64,000 nt of DNA from contig QWDQ01000035.1 of the NCBI GenBank assembly GCA_003868215.1, positions 124,001-188,000 on the forward strand, written 5' to 3'. The notes under the pieces are model-generated. The model saw only the letters and a program-made list of their open reading frames with translations, was not told the DNA's origin and did not search any database. Shown piece by piece: positions 32,645 to 44,199 of this stretch; positions within the stretch are counted from its first letter, which is position 1; each line of letters begins with the position of its first letter. The position numbers were made by a program, and so were the translations under genes. This stretch comes from Pseudophaeomoniella oleicola (Eukaryota > Ascomycota > Eurotiomycetes > Phaeomoniellales > Phaeomoniellaceae).

Positions 32645-35600
32645 ATGGCTTCTGTGCAACCTACTCAAGCCCCCGGCATGCATGCTACGCCGGGTGCTCT
32701 GCCGCCAAATCTGACCCCACAACAGGTCCATGAGACCTTTCAAGTAAGGCCTGTTTTGTCTTTATTTGCATATGGCGAGTTGGCTCTGGAAGATGTCCTA
32801 ACGCGCTGGCAGAAATTTCGACGAATGCAAGAGGCAAAGGTTCCGCCCTCTGATCCTGAATACATAAAAGCTCATCGGTTGCTTTCTGCTGTTCAACAAA
32901 ATCAACACTTCCGAAAGATGCAAGCTCAGCAGCAGCAATTGCAAGCTCAGCAACGTGCACAGGTTCCGAACCAGGCTCAAAGCAACGTGGCACCCACAAC
33001 ACCCACAGCTAACGGAGTTAATGGTATGTTGTTTCCTTTGAAATTGGATCTCTTGCTGATATGAGGAAGGGTCAATTATCAAGCAGGACGGGACGCCAAC
33101 TGCCAATGGCGAGAGTCAATCAAACGGGGCTACAGCTGCGAGCAGGGGCGGACCCTCTACCAGCCAAAGTTTCAGTCCAGAACAGTTGTTCACTTTGAAA
33201 AACCAGATACAGGCATTTCGGCTGTTGTCCCGGAATCTTCCAATTCCGCCGCATATACAGAAGCAACTGTTCATGGCCAAGAAGATCCCATCCTCACAAC
33301 CTGATGGAGTGGTAGCTGCGCCGAGTCAATCCGAGCCTGCACAAGCATCTCAGGTGGACGGTAGTGCTGAGCCTCTTGTTGCCCAGAAGACTTGGTACGA
33401 AACTTTTGAGTCGCCTTACGACTATCTGGCACCATCCATCAGTTTTGCAGACCATGCGATGCGATCGAAACGACCACGTATTCCCGCTCTGTTACCTTCC
33501 GGTGTCGATGTGGATGAGGTCCGCGAAGAGCGTGAGAGGATTCTATATAATCGCATTCAGGCTCGAAAGGCAGAACTAGCTGCATTGCCCGCGAATACTG
33601 CCGTGTGGGACACCTCCAAGAGTGATACACCGACTGGAGACGATTCACTCAAACTCAAGGCGTTGATTGAGTTCAAGATGCTCTCGCTTCTTCAGAAACA
33701 ACGTGACTTCAGGAAGGAAATTCAGCATGAATTGTTCAACCATGACAATCTCGCAATGACCGCAAATCGATCACTACACAGAAGACTCAAGAAACAGTCA
33801 CTCCGTGAAGCGCGTATCACTGACAAACTCGAGAAGCAGCAACGTGACGCCAGAGAAAGCAAAGAGAAGAAAAAGCAGTACGATCACCTGCAAGCTATCA
33901 TCAATCACGGGCAAGATATCAAGAGCAATGCCAGCAATCAGCTACAACGCCAACACAAGCTTGGTCGTATGATGATTGCACACCATCAGTTCATGGAGCG
34001 GGAAGAACAGAAACGGATCGAGCGAACCGCGAAACAGCGTCTGCAAGCCCTGAAAGCCAACGACGAGGAAACATACTTGAAGCTACTTGGCCAAGCAAAG
34101 GACTCGCGTATCTCCCACCTCCTCAATCAGACCGACGGCTTCTTGAAGCAGCTTGCGGCATCCGTGCGACAGCAACAGCGGATTCAATCAGAGCGCTATG
34201 GCGACACAGACGCACCACCAGAAGAGCAGGATGAGGAGGAGGAGGAGGAAGTCTCCGACGAGGAAGGCACACGCCGCGTCGACTACTATGCCATTGCTCA
34301 TCGTATCAAGGAAGAAGTCACCGCTCAACCGTCCATTCTTGTTGGCGGCACACTCAAAGAATATCAGATCAAGGGTTTGCAGTGGATGGTATCCTTGTAT
34401 AACAATAACCTCAACGGTGTCCTCGCTGACGAAATGGGCTTGGGGAAAACCATCCAATCCATTAGTATGATAACATACCTCATTGAGCGCAAGAAGCAGC
34501 CTGGTCCGTATTTGGTCATTGTTCCATTGAGTACTCTCACCAACTGGAACCTCGAATTTGAGAGATGGGCACCATCGGTTAGTCGTATTGTCTACAAGGG
34601 GCCTCCTATGGCAAGAAAGCAACAGCAACAACGACTGCGGTATGGCCAATTCCAAGTTCTACTCACAACCTATGAGTATATCATCAAGGATCGTCCAGTA
34701 CTTAGTAAGATAAAGTGGCTCCACATGATTATTGACGAGGGTCATCGTATGAAGAATGCAAATTCGAAGCTGAGTAGCACCCTAACTCAGTACTATACAA
34801 CCCGATATCGTCTTATTCTCACGGGTACCCCTCTGCAGAACAACCTGACAGAACTGTGGGCTATCCTCAATTTCGTTCTGCCGACGATATTCAAAAGCGC
34901 CAAGTCGTTCGATGAGTGGTTCAATACGCCATTTGCGAATACTGGCGGCCAGGACAAGATGGAGTTGACCGAGGAGGAGCAGCTCTTGGTCATTCGTCGT
35001 CTGCACAAGGTCCTCCGTCCTTTCCTGCTTCGTCGTCTCAAGAAGGATGTGGAGAAAGATTTGCCAGACAAACAGGAACGCGTGATTAAATGCAGGTTCT
35101 CTGCCCTCCAAGCTAAGCTGTACAAGCAGCTTATGACCCACAACAAACTAGTTGTCGCCGATGGAAAGGGTGGAAGGACTGGGATGCGTGGGCTGAGCAA
35201 CATGTTGATGCAACTTCGGAAGCTTTGTAACCATCCTTTTGTTTTCGAGGCGGTCGAGGATCAAATGAACCCTGGCAGGTATACAAACGACTTGATATGG
35301 AGAACTGCTGGGAAGTTCGAACTTCTTGACAGGGTCCTTCCCAAGTTCAAGGCAAGCGGACATCGTGTCTTGATGTTCTTCCAGATGACACAGATCATGA
35401 ACATCATGGAAGACTTCTTGAGACTGAGGGACATGAAGTACCTACGCTTGGATGGATCCACTAAGTCGGATGATCGGTCAGAACTTCTAAAACTGTTCAA
35501 TGCACCGAATTCGGAGTACTTCTGTTTCCTTCTTTCTACTAGGGCAGGTGGTCTCGGTCTCAATCTGCAAACGGCAGATACGGTCATCATCTACGATTCC

Positions 35601-37058
35601 GATTGGAACCCTCACCAGGACTTGCAGGCTCAGGATCGTGCCCATCGTATTGGGCAGAAGAATGAAGTCAAAATCCTGCGACTCATCAGTTCTAATTCGG
35701 TCGAAGAGAAAATCCTCGAGCGTGCTCAGTACAAGCTTGACATGGATGGCAAAGTCATCCAAGCTGGACGCTTTGACAATAAGTCAACCAATGAAGAGCG
35801 AGATGCGCTTTTGAGGACGTTGCTGGAAAGTGCAGAGAGCGCAGAAGGTGTGGGTGAACAAGACGAGATGGACGATGACGATCTGAATGCCATCATGTGT
35901 CGCTCCGAAGCCGAAGCCGTCCTATTTGCTCAGATGGACAAGGAGCGTGCCGAACGTGCTGAGTATGGACCAGGGCATGAGTTCCCTCGTCTCATGGGCG
36001 AATCTGAGCTTCCTGACATCTACCTGTCCGAGGAAAATCCAGTAGAAGTTGAAGTAGAAGAAATCGCTGGACGTGGTGCTCGTGAGCGTAAGATCATGAA
36101 GTATGACGACGGTCTGACAGAAGAACAATGGCTTATGGCAGTTGATGCCGATGATGATACTATCGAGGAAGCTATTGCACGCAAGGAAGCACGAATAGAG
36201 AAGAGACGCACCAATAAAGAGAAGAGATCGCGAAAGAGCCAAGGCGGTGTATCAGAGAGTGAAAGCGAAGAAGAAGAGGAAGAGGAAGAGCCACAACCCA
36301 AGAAACGCGGCCGTAAGCCTGGTCCTCAAAAGCGGAAGGCTGAGGAGGTTGTCGAAGAAGAGCCTCCGAAGAAGAAGCGCGGTCGACAAGCGAGGGTACA
36401 GGAAACGCTTAGTGTAACCGAGCGTGCCGCCTTGCAGAAAGTCATTAAGAAGGTCTATGACATCTTAATGAACTTAGAGGTCGAAGATCCTGAAGCATCT
36501 GCCGACTCTTCTGACAGCGACGATGGCCCGGTGATGCGTGCTGTCATCCCGCCGTTTCAAGTTCGACCAGACAAGAAGCTGTTCCCTGATTATTATCAAT
36601 TCATTCAGAATCCTATTGCCATGGATATGATTCAGAAGAAGATCGACAACCATACATATCAGAGTTGGAAGGAATTTCAAGCTGATATTCACCTCTTGTG
36701 TAACAATTGCCGGACATACAACGAGGATGGTAGTTTATTGTTTTCTGATGCAAATCTCATTCAGGTATGTTACGTTATGTTTATTATCTGAAGCGTATCA
36801 AGACTGACCATCTACTTATAGGCGACATGTGACAAGACATTGGACGAGGAGGTCGCGAAGTATCCCGAATTGGGTGATGGCGGGGATGGTACTCCATCAA
36901 TTGCAGACGGCCAATCCACTGCGACTGGTACACCCGCACCAGCCGGTGGACCAGGATCTACCAAGTTGAAGTTGACCTTCAATAGTAATGGGTCACGAGC
37001 GGCAAGTGGTGTACCAACAAACGGAACGGATAGCAATATTCCCAGTGACGAAGAATGA
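32645..37058 (+). CDS. SWI/SNF-RSC catalytic ATPase (Sth1/Snf21-like)
   Basis: Four exons, 32645..32743, 32813..33023, 33070..36764 and 36822..37058, give 1413 residues. The order is: an N-terminal helical stretch (QKFRRMQEAKVPPSDPEY); a QLQ motif (SPEQLFTLKNQIQAFRLL, about 135-172); an HSA helix region (LIEFKMLSLLQKQRDFRKEI, about 300); the SNF2 ATPase with LADEMGLGKT (about 555) and IIDEGHRMKN (about 659); the helicase C half (LLSTRAGGLGLNLQTADTVI, QAQDRAHRIGQ); a SnAC-like acidic region; AT-hook-like KKRGRKPG; and a bromodomain (FPDYYQFIQNPIAMDMIQKK, about 1261-1350). This is the catalytic subunit of RSC or SWI/SNF. The length and modest N-terminus favour Sth1/Snf21. Intron 2 was placed to keep NGVNGSIIKQDGTP in frame. 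Confidence 0.93.
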
Positions 37059-37618
37059 GAGAGGGTCATTTACAATAGGAAAGACAAGACATTACCCGGC
37101 GTTGGTGGATTTGTTTCTGCATATTAATTGGGGTCCATGGTCTGGGCGCTCGCGGGCATTGAAGAGCGAGCGAAGGAGGGATACCAATGGTCGGTTGCAG
37201 TTTTTGGTGGGTGGGCTTACGCTGTCAACACTACAATTCAGATTGACCAGAGATCGGGTTGAAAACGAAAGAACTGGCGAAAGCCGCTTACAATGTATTT
37301 TGAGAGTCGTTGCCTAGAGATGATTGAATGATGATTATGCTTTTCTGTTGTGTTCTTAGCAGACTTCGCAGCACGCTTACACTTATCATTGCCTGAAACT
37401 GGGAACAGTTGTACATTTCCTTTATCTAGTTTGGGGTTTGTTTTTTACGGTGTGCACAACGGCTCTTATCTTGACTTTCGAAATATCGTTCATATTTTCC
37501 TGGAGGGACTAGTTTACTTAGCAGGAAATTGGACCGTCAGATTGCGTACCTTCTGCCGGATTGCCAAATCAACGGCATGCATCACCGGCAGGAGGTTTAG
37601 ATTAAAGCAGAAGTACTT
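37059..37618. other. Intergenic, convergent SNF2-family / Zn2Cys6 genes
   Basis: Both flanking genes end here. No separate feature was recognised. Confidence 0.5.
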
Positions 37619-39844
37619 TCACCGAACGAGGAGGGAATTTTGCGGAGGAGGGGGCTGCTCGAGAACTTTGAGCAAGGTTGACGATAGATGGGAGAAAGCG
37701 TCCTGTTGGATCTTGCCCTGTCGGTATTTACGGCTGATGGCTTTTTTGATCAGGCGTACCGAAGAAACGACATGGTGTGGATATGGGTCGATGGCGATGA
37801 ACGATGTGGTCATCATATTTGATTGTCCAGGGGGATAAGCAACGGTCGAGTCAACATCAGAAGCGTTAGATGGTGGTTCTTCTCGAGGTCCAGGGATCGT
37901 GTATTCGCTCTCCAAGCCGAAGTTGAGGACGTTGAACGATTCTTGTTCGGCATCCAGCCTCGACTCCGTCAGTTGTGAGAGTAGATCGAGGCGATGAGCA
38001 GCCTCGACTGCATCGGCTAGAGTCAGGACTCCCAGATGGTAGTGTAAGACTACTCCATACCAGTTGAGCCTTTCCACTTGGCTGAGGAAGTGGAGCCGTC
38101 GCTCGCAGATACTCAGAAGAGGCTGGATTGTCGTCTTGAAGACGTCAAAGGCGTCAAATAGGGCGTTCCAGGAGAAAAGGACATTGCTCTCGTCGACTCC
38201 TTCTCTAAGTGCCTCCTTCACGCTTGCGATTGTTTTCCATGTGTAAAGGTTGCAGACGATCGCGGCAGAAATGATTCGAGATGCTATTTCGTCGGTGACC
38301 TCGAAGACTGTCTTGCGCCAATCTTGTGATTGAGCATGGAATGAGCCTACAAGGAAACCTCTAGCTAGACGCCATGCCGGCTCGAGGCATGCTCCTTTTA
38401 GTCCGGAGGTGAGAGAAGATCTGAAATTCAAGATCATGGAGCTTGATGTATCCCACGTCACTGCCGCCCAATAGGCCCTGCTTTCAAGGTCGAGAAATTC
38501 CTGTGTAAGGTCGGGACTTGCAGACGAACTTGTCATATCGTCTGACGAAGATGATACCCCTGAACCGTCAAATTGACAGCTTCGCAGCCGCTCTCGAAGC
38601 TGTTGGAGTTGCAGCAGAGCAGTCTGAGTACATACCACACCGCTTATGCCGTCCATCTCTTCTTCCTCAGGTATACCTGAAGGAACGAGAGTCTGCCCGA
38701 ATAGGTATAATGTCAGCACAGATCGGTAAGATATGCGATTGATGACCTTGAGCATGTCTCTCCTAGTGGCGCGCCAGCGCTCCCTAACGACTTCTTCCCA
38801 TGCGATCAACCGATCCGAATTCCCCTGTAATACAGCTGGAAGCCACCGCGCTACAAATGACTGAGTCACGAGGCTTAAAGACTGTTCGATTTGACGATTC
38901 CTTTCTTCTCTCCGTGCCGGTGCTGCAAACGCATAGCCAGGGTTACTATCCAGTTGCTTGTCCAGGTATGCGTCGAGCTCTCCGAAGAGCTTCATTGGAG
39001 CTATGGTAATGTCGCCAGTCGGATCATTTCTATGATCGTCAGGTACTAGGCATTGTTGCTTGCATAAAGGCTACTGTTCACCATACTTACACGAACGGAC
39101 AACCGTACCTGCCAACCAAACGACCGAAGATAGCTCCAAAGACGTGGAGAAAGATCTGTTCGCCCCATCGAGCCAGCAGACCGTTCACCGACTCGGCGTC
39201 TGAGTTGGGAGCGTCAGTCGATTTCGGTGTTGACCCGAAGACAGGATTCTCAGACGATGGTGGACTGTGTCCCAGGTCAGGCTCATTATATAACCGTTGA
39301 CGCGGGACCAACCGAGGAGCCTGCGTAGTATCTGGATTGTCCGCCTCTGCACTTCCGATCGAAGGCTCACCTCCGATCACGAGAGCAGCATGGTCTGGCG
39401 ACTCACAGGAGTCAAAAGATCCTGCAGCGACCGGGGTTGAACGGACATTTGAGTCTTTCCGTAGTCGTGAAGGAGACTTTTTGAGCCACTTGTGTATATA
39501 ACATTTGATCAGCAATGGTCCATAACATCATACAAAACACCAAGTATCCTATACCGCACAGTAGTAAACAGGTAAAATGAAAAATCACAGGCAGTGTTTT
39601 TCTATACCTCAAATGTACACCTCGGATTCCTCGAAAAGCATCTCGAGCATGACGACGACGACACGCCGGATCTCGTCTGTTGCTGATGACCGATTTTCGA
39701 CGACGCATCACAGCCCACGCGCGACTGCCGACAAGCATCGCAACTGGAAAATTGGATCCTGCGAGACGCTGAGGGGGGGTGTCGCATCCCGGGCAGGAGG
39801 GGAAGGAGGGGAAAGCACGAAGATAGGTAGGAAGGTAGGTACAC
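37619..39844 (-). CDS. Zn2Cys6 transcription factor (AlcR-like zinc cluster)
   Basis: Exons on the minus strand are 39844..39608, 39488..39091 and 39029..37619 (681 residues if the ATG at 39844 is used; ATG 39787 is also possible). The zinc cluster has SCDACRQSRVGCD and then CSRCFSRNPRCTFE followed by WLKK across the first intron. The spacing is C-x2-C-x6-C-x20-C-x2-C-x6-C. The wide central loop and the CTFEWL ending are typical of the AlcR-like fungal class. Its third exon holds a regulatory region with fungal-type helices (TQSFVARWLPAVLQG, YLFGQTLVPSGIPEEEEM). It is probably a local regulator, because the next two genes are a reductase and a transporter whose shared promoter has CGG-type sites. 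The target genes are not known. Confidence 0.85.
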
Positions 39845-40199
39845 AAAGCCTCTTTCTCTGAGGCGTCAAGTGGTCTCTTCGGGATAGGAACTTGGTGTTC
39901 TTCGGGACTGAAACGTACTAGATATCTGTAACTAGGTATTTATATAGTAGAATCCAAACGGTTGCGGTGATTAGTAATCATTGGTAGGGCTGAGATATTG
40001 AGTATTCGAAGGTGAGGAAGGATTTGATGGGTGTGGCGAAGGTAATAACCGGAGTATAGGAGGAATGGTCACTCGAGTCTAAACAATGAAGGGGATCCAG
40101 ATTCAAAATTTAGATGGCTCATGGTATGCTTCGCTTCTCTCAGGCGGCCCGGGATCTATATACCTACTACCTACTTAATTCCAGAGGAACAATCCTCCG
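39845..40199. other. Intergenic, reductase gene end to regulator promoter
   Basis: This should hold the promoter of the Zn2Cys6 gene (read leftward). It has CTAGGTA-type words (39925 region) but no CGG pair was seen. Confidence 0.45.
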
Positions 40200-41099
40200 T
40201 CACAAAAAGCTCTCCACCAACGCCCTCATTTCAGCTTCACTCATCGTTTCCACACCCAACAAGTCATTATCCAAGTGCCCCGAGAAATCACACCCATACT
40301 TCGTGTTCCAAGAGCCACAGATACAAAATCCGTCCATGGCGGCGTTGGCGTCTCCTTTGGCCAGTTCTGCCAGACTCTCTTGCCCGATTTCCTCGGCGTC
40401 CTTGGTGATGGTGTGCCAGTCTTTGCCGTCGCGGTCTTTGGCGTACTGGATTAATTTGTTCTGCGTCGTCACTGCGGAGTGGATGTAGACGATTCGGTTT
40501 GTTGTTTGGTCCTGATAGTTGATGACGCCTAAGATCGCTTTTCCGATGTCGGTTAGAGTCGTCGTGCTGAAGGGGACATCGCCACCGTTATAGAGTGTTG
40601 CAGTGTGTGAGGCCGGGTTGATGATGAATCCCACTTTGAGGCCCCAGTCAAGAAATAGTCCGTTGGCGATACCAGTATAGGAGAAATTCGGATTGTAGTC
40701 GGCCTTCTCCTGGAGATACTTCTGAGTGTCGACCTTTGGCACACAAACAGGTAGTCTCATGCACAGAGGGTTTCGAGAGTCCATCCCAAACTCAGCGGGA
40801 ATGAAGCGTCTTACGCCCGCTGCGACCGAGGCGTCGATCAAAGGGTTCTGGCTTCCTATTGCTAACGTCGCGAGGCAAGAGATGACGACCTCGGCCCCTT
40901 GCAATGCCACAGTCAAGGATTGGGAGGAGTTGAAATCCACCTCCCTGATAGTGAGGTTCGGATGGGGGGCCAACTTGGACGAGTTTCCACCTATGCGTGA
41001 GAGCACTGTTACACAGAGATCGGCGTCGAGAAGAGCTTTGAGGACACACACGCCCAGGTTACCAGTGGCACCGGCAAGTGCTACTTTGGTTGGAGACAT
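40200..41099 (-). CDS. NmrA/isoflavone-reductase-like NAD(P)-dependent protein
   Basis: This is a single-exon, 299-residue protein. It starts MSPTKVALAGATGNLGVCVL with the Rossmann GATGNLG dinucleotide-binding loop. RFIPAEFGMDSRN is typical of the PCBER/isoflavone reductase-like group of atypical short-chain dehydrogenases. A Lys in TQKYLQEKADY takes the place expected for the general base. Members reduce small aromatic or lactone substrates or act as redox sensors, so the substrate is unknown. The ATG at 41099 was chosen because the upstream in-frame part has no family match. It is divergent from the MFS transporter and followed on the same strand by the Zn2Cys6 regulator. Confidence 0.85.
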   Translation of the reverse strand: MSPTKVALAGATGNLGVCVLKALLDADLCVTVLSRIGGNSSKLAPHPNLTIREVDFNSSQSLTVALQGAEVVISCLATLAIGSQNPLIDASVAAGVRRFIPAEFGMDSRNPLCMRLPVCVPKVDTQKYLQEKADYNPNFSYTGIANGLFLDWGLKVGFIINPASHTATLYNGGDVPFSTTTLTDIGKAILGVINYQDQTTNRIVYIHSAVTTQNKLIQYAKDRDGKDWHTITKDAEEIGQESLAELAKGDANAAMDGFCICGSWNTKYGCDFSGHLDNDLLGVETMSEAEMRALVESFL

Positions 41100-41579
41100 G
41101 CTGTATTGAGATGAAACAGAGAGCAGACAGAATACGTAGCGAACGTTCCTTATATCTGATGCTTGGTAGACGCGGGTAGGTAGACTGAGTACTTTCGTAG
41201 GACTTTGAACAGCAGGAGAAATCACAGATTCGGGAAAGAGCTGAGCTGTAATGGAAATCTCTCTGTTAAGGGGGAATTACCATCACTTATACTTGCAACA
41301 TGCTCGTAAGCATGCCATCGGTTCCGAAGAGGCCGCATTCTGCTTGGGGATATTGAACCTCATGGTGATGCGACAACGCCACGACGGTGGATCGTCTTGC
41401 ATAGGATATTGGACTCCGTGTCCTCTCAGATGCCACAACGTATGCATAGATACCAGTAGCGTCTCTTCGTTCCCTCTCTCCTTTTTCAGCCTCTGTAGAC
41501 CTCCCTGCGTTGCTCATAGGTGTCCACTTACCCCCAGATCCATCAGTCCAGGAATGAGGGTTGTGGTCTCGGTTCCTAT

Positions 41580-41598
41580 CGGATCCGAATCGGATCCG
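41580..41598. promoter_or_regulatory. Paired CGGATCCG palindromes
   Basis: CGGATCCG occurs at 41580..41587 and 41591..41598. Each is an inverted CGG pair with a 2-bp gap, the general shape of Zn2Cys6 dimer sites. They lie 480 bp upstream of the reductase start. Binding is inferred. Confidence 0.4.
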
Positions 41599-42004
41599 AC
41601 ACAGCAGCCAAGAGAGGCTGTGACTGTGGACATCTTTTCAGCATCAGACGATGAACAAATTACCTACATAGTGCGACCTCAGCGACTGTGGTTTGACGTG
41701 GTATAGAAAGAAGACGCGATTTGTACTCTGGTCCATGGCTTCACTGGCACTGAGAGAGAAAAAATGATCGATCTGACCTGGAACTCGTACCCTGAGCTGA
41801 CAGATACTTACCGTACATTCTCGACAGACATTGTTGGTCTAATATACGAACCACTTGACCTTGGCCAACCGTTTAGATCCTTGTTGTCATGGACGGCTCA
41901 TTCGCTGTTTACTGAAGTACCTACGATGATGGCGGAATAGAAAACCCGGATAACTTCTGTCGCGATGACGACGCTTATCAACCAACCCCCTTTACAGTAA
42001 TTCT

Positions 42005-42034
42005 ATTCCGATTCCGATTCCGATTCCGATTCCG
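42005..42034. repeat. (ATTCCG)5 tandem array
   Basis: Five perfect copies of ATTCCG end 153 bp before the MFS start codon. They present five CGG triplets (read on the minus strand) with 3-bp gaps in the same direction. This could be a simple repeat or a stacked Zn2Cys6 half-site array. Confidence 0.85.
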
Positions 42035-42186
42035 AGGTTGGGAGCATTCAACTATCAACCATACCTATATTTGCACACTTCTCAGCTTTGTAGAATGGCA
42101 TAGTTAAAGGTAAGAGCTGAAGCTGTAGATTTGCTCTTTTCTCTGATGAAGCTCAATTCCTCGGAAAGCCCTCCAGTTCCTAAAAG

Positions 42187-44199
42187 ATGATTCATCTCAG
42201 CGACGACGGCGGCTCCGAGGAAGCTGTCATTGAAACGACATCTCTGCTCTCATCGCATACAGAAGCACAAGATAAACGGATAAGAGCATCCAAGTCGCAG
42301 TCGTCGCGACAATCCCGTTGCTCATGGCCCTGGGTATCAGTCGTGGCGCTCTGCATCGCCCTTGCCGTCACCGTCGACATTGGGGAATACCTCTTCCTCG
42401 CGCCCAAAGTCCGACTCTTCGAGTCCATCGCCTGCACTGAGTACTACCTGCGTGAGGACCCGTCGGTGGTAGTAGGCGGCGGCAGCGATGGGTCCGTCCC
42501 GGAGTATCTCTGTAAAGTCGATCAAGTGCAAGACAGAGTTGCGATGGTGCTGGGTTGGCAACTGTTCTTTGACAGCATACCGGCCATTTTGATGCCGGTC
42601 CCATATGGGTACCTCGCGGACACTTATGGGCGGAAATGGATTACGTTGTTGTCGATGGTTGGTTATGCGTTGTCTTGGGCGTTCACTTTGTTTGTTGTAA
42701 GATGAACGATGCCGGCGTAGTCTCAGAGAGAGAAAAGTCACGGCTAACACTTTGTCGACAGGTCGGGGTCTTGCATTTACCCCTTCAATACGTCTGGCTT
42801 TCCTCGTTGTTCTCTATCATTGGCGGTGGTCCTACCATAGGGACAACTTTGATGACCACCATCGTCGCTGATGTTGTACCACCAGAGAAACGGCAAGTTC
42901 CCCCTCCCGCTTCGTTCCACTATCCCTATCCTAGTATGCTACATAGCGCCTACCTAATAGACAGTTGATCAATTCACATTCGACTGACAATATACCACTG
43001 CGCTCGCCTCTCGCAGGAGCTCCGTCTTCTTCTTCCGATTCGCGAGCGATCTGATCGCCGAATTCTTCGTTCCTCCCGTCACCTCCATCCTGATGGCCAA
43101 GAGCCCATGGATTCCCCTCCTGACCGCTCTTGGGTTCCAGGTCCTCGCCGTCGTCGTAATGATGCTGGTATTGCCGGAAACGTTGCCGCTCGAGGTGGTG
43201 TCGGATGACGGACTACAGGAACCGGGGGGTGTCAAGAGCATCGTCACCAGATCGGATCCTGGAGTAGATGTTGAAGATGCAGAAGAAGAACGATTACTCG
43301 CAGCTGAAGGCGGTTACGATGACGAGAAACGACCAAATTGGCTTCGGCAAGTGAGAGAATCTTTTGGATTCGTAGCCCGTGACCCAACCGTTGCCGCTTT
43401 ACTATTTACCTTCTTGGTCTCAAAAGTCGGACGTCAATCCATCAACATCCTATTACAATATGTCTCGAAAAGATACGGTTGGAGTCTATCTAAGGTAAGC
43501 TTAGTACCTATCTGACTTTCACCTTCTCTTATCAGCTCTCTAACAATATCCTGTAACGAATTCCAGGCCGGACTTCTTCTCTCTCTGCGAGCAGCTGTGA
43601 ATCTCGTCTTGTATATGGCCGTTCTACCGTCCATCGCAGCCCTTGTGCTCTCCAAGGCAACGAGTAACCCGGCGTCCAAGGATCTCTGGATCGCAAGAGC
43701 AAGTATCATCTTGTTGTTTTTGGGGACTGTCTTTCTATCCGTGTCAGCGACGCCGGCTTTGATGATCATTGGTGAGTTGAGCAACAGCACACATTCCCAC
43801 CCTTTCTTTTTCTCTTTTCTTCTATAGTACCATAGAAGAAACAAAACAGAGCCCCGATAGACTGATGCCTCCGCTGGTACTTTTGCCTCAGGTCTCATCA
43901 TCTTCACCCTCGGCACCGGCTTCGCCCCCGCGACCCGCAGCCTGCTCACCTCCGTCGTCGAATCGCCACACCAATACAGCAGCAGCAGCACCGCCAAAAC
44001 TGACAACGTCGTCGGACGCCTGTACGCCCTCATCGCCGTCCTCGAGGGTGTCGGCAGCCTCATCGCAGGGCCGGGTATGGCCTGGGCGTTCCGGTGCGGC
44101 ATCAATTTGGGGGGGAAGGGATGGCTCGGGTTACCTTTCGCGGTTGCTGCTGGGATCTTTGCTTTGGTTTCCGGGGTCGTGTTTTGGGTGAGTGTTTAG
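42187..44199 (+). CDS. MFS transporter
   Basis: Five exons, 42187..42696, 42762..42892, 43017..43494, 43567..43771 and 43892..44199, give 543 residues. The start has an acidic and basic cytosolic N-terminus, then the first helix VSVVALCIALAVTVDIGEYL. The MFS loop motif between helices 2 and 3 is seen as GYLADTYGRKWI. A long acidic central loop (GVDVEDAEEERLLAAEGG) splits the two halves. The second intron uses a GC donor (CG|GCAAGT...CGCAG), needed to read PPEKRSSVFFF. It resembles fungal MFS proteins of the broad proton-coupled/drug-type group; the substrate is unknown. The final donor-like GTGAGT before the stop could mean a further short exon. Confidence 0.85.

Larger units (their letters stand above)
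41100..42186. promoter_or_regulatory. Divergent region, reductase / MFS transporter
   Basis: These 1087 bp contain two palindromes CGGATCCG and five tandem ATTCCG units, listed separately. A plus frame at 41251..41706 and the next one to about 41940 (reading LVHGFTGTERE) are not supported by a family I recognise; they could be a decayed gene or chance. Confidence 0.5.

Noticed and set aside
41251-41940. Plus frame of 151 codons and a following frame reading LVHGFTGTERE
   Set aside because: I could not match either to a family or join them convincingly; they may be a decayed gene or chance.
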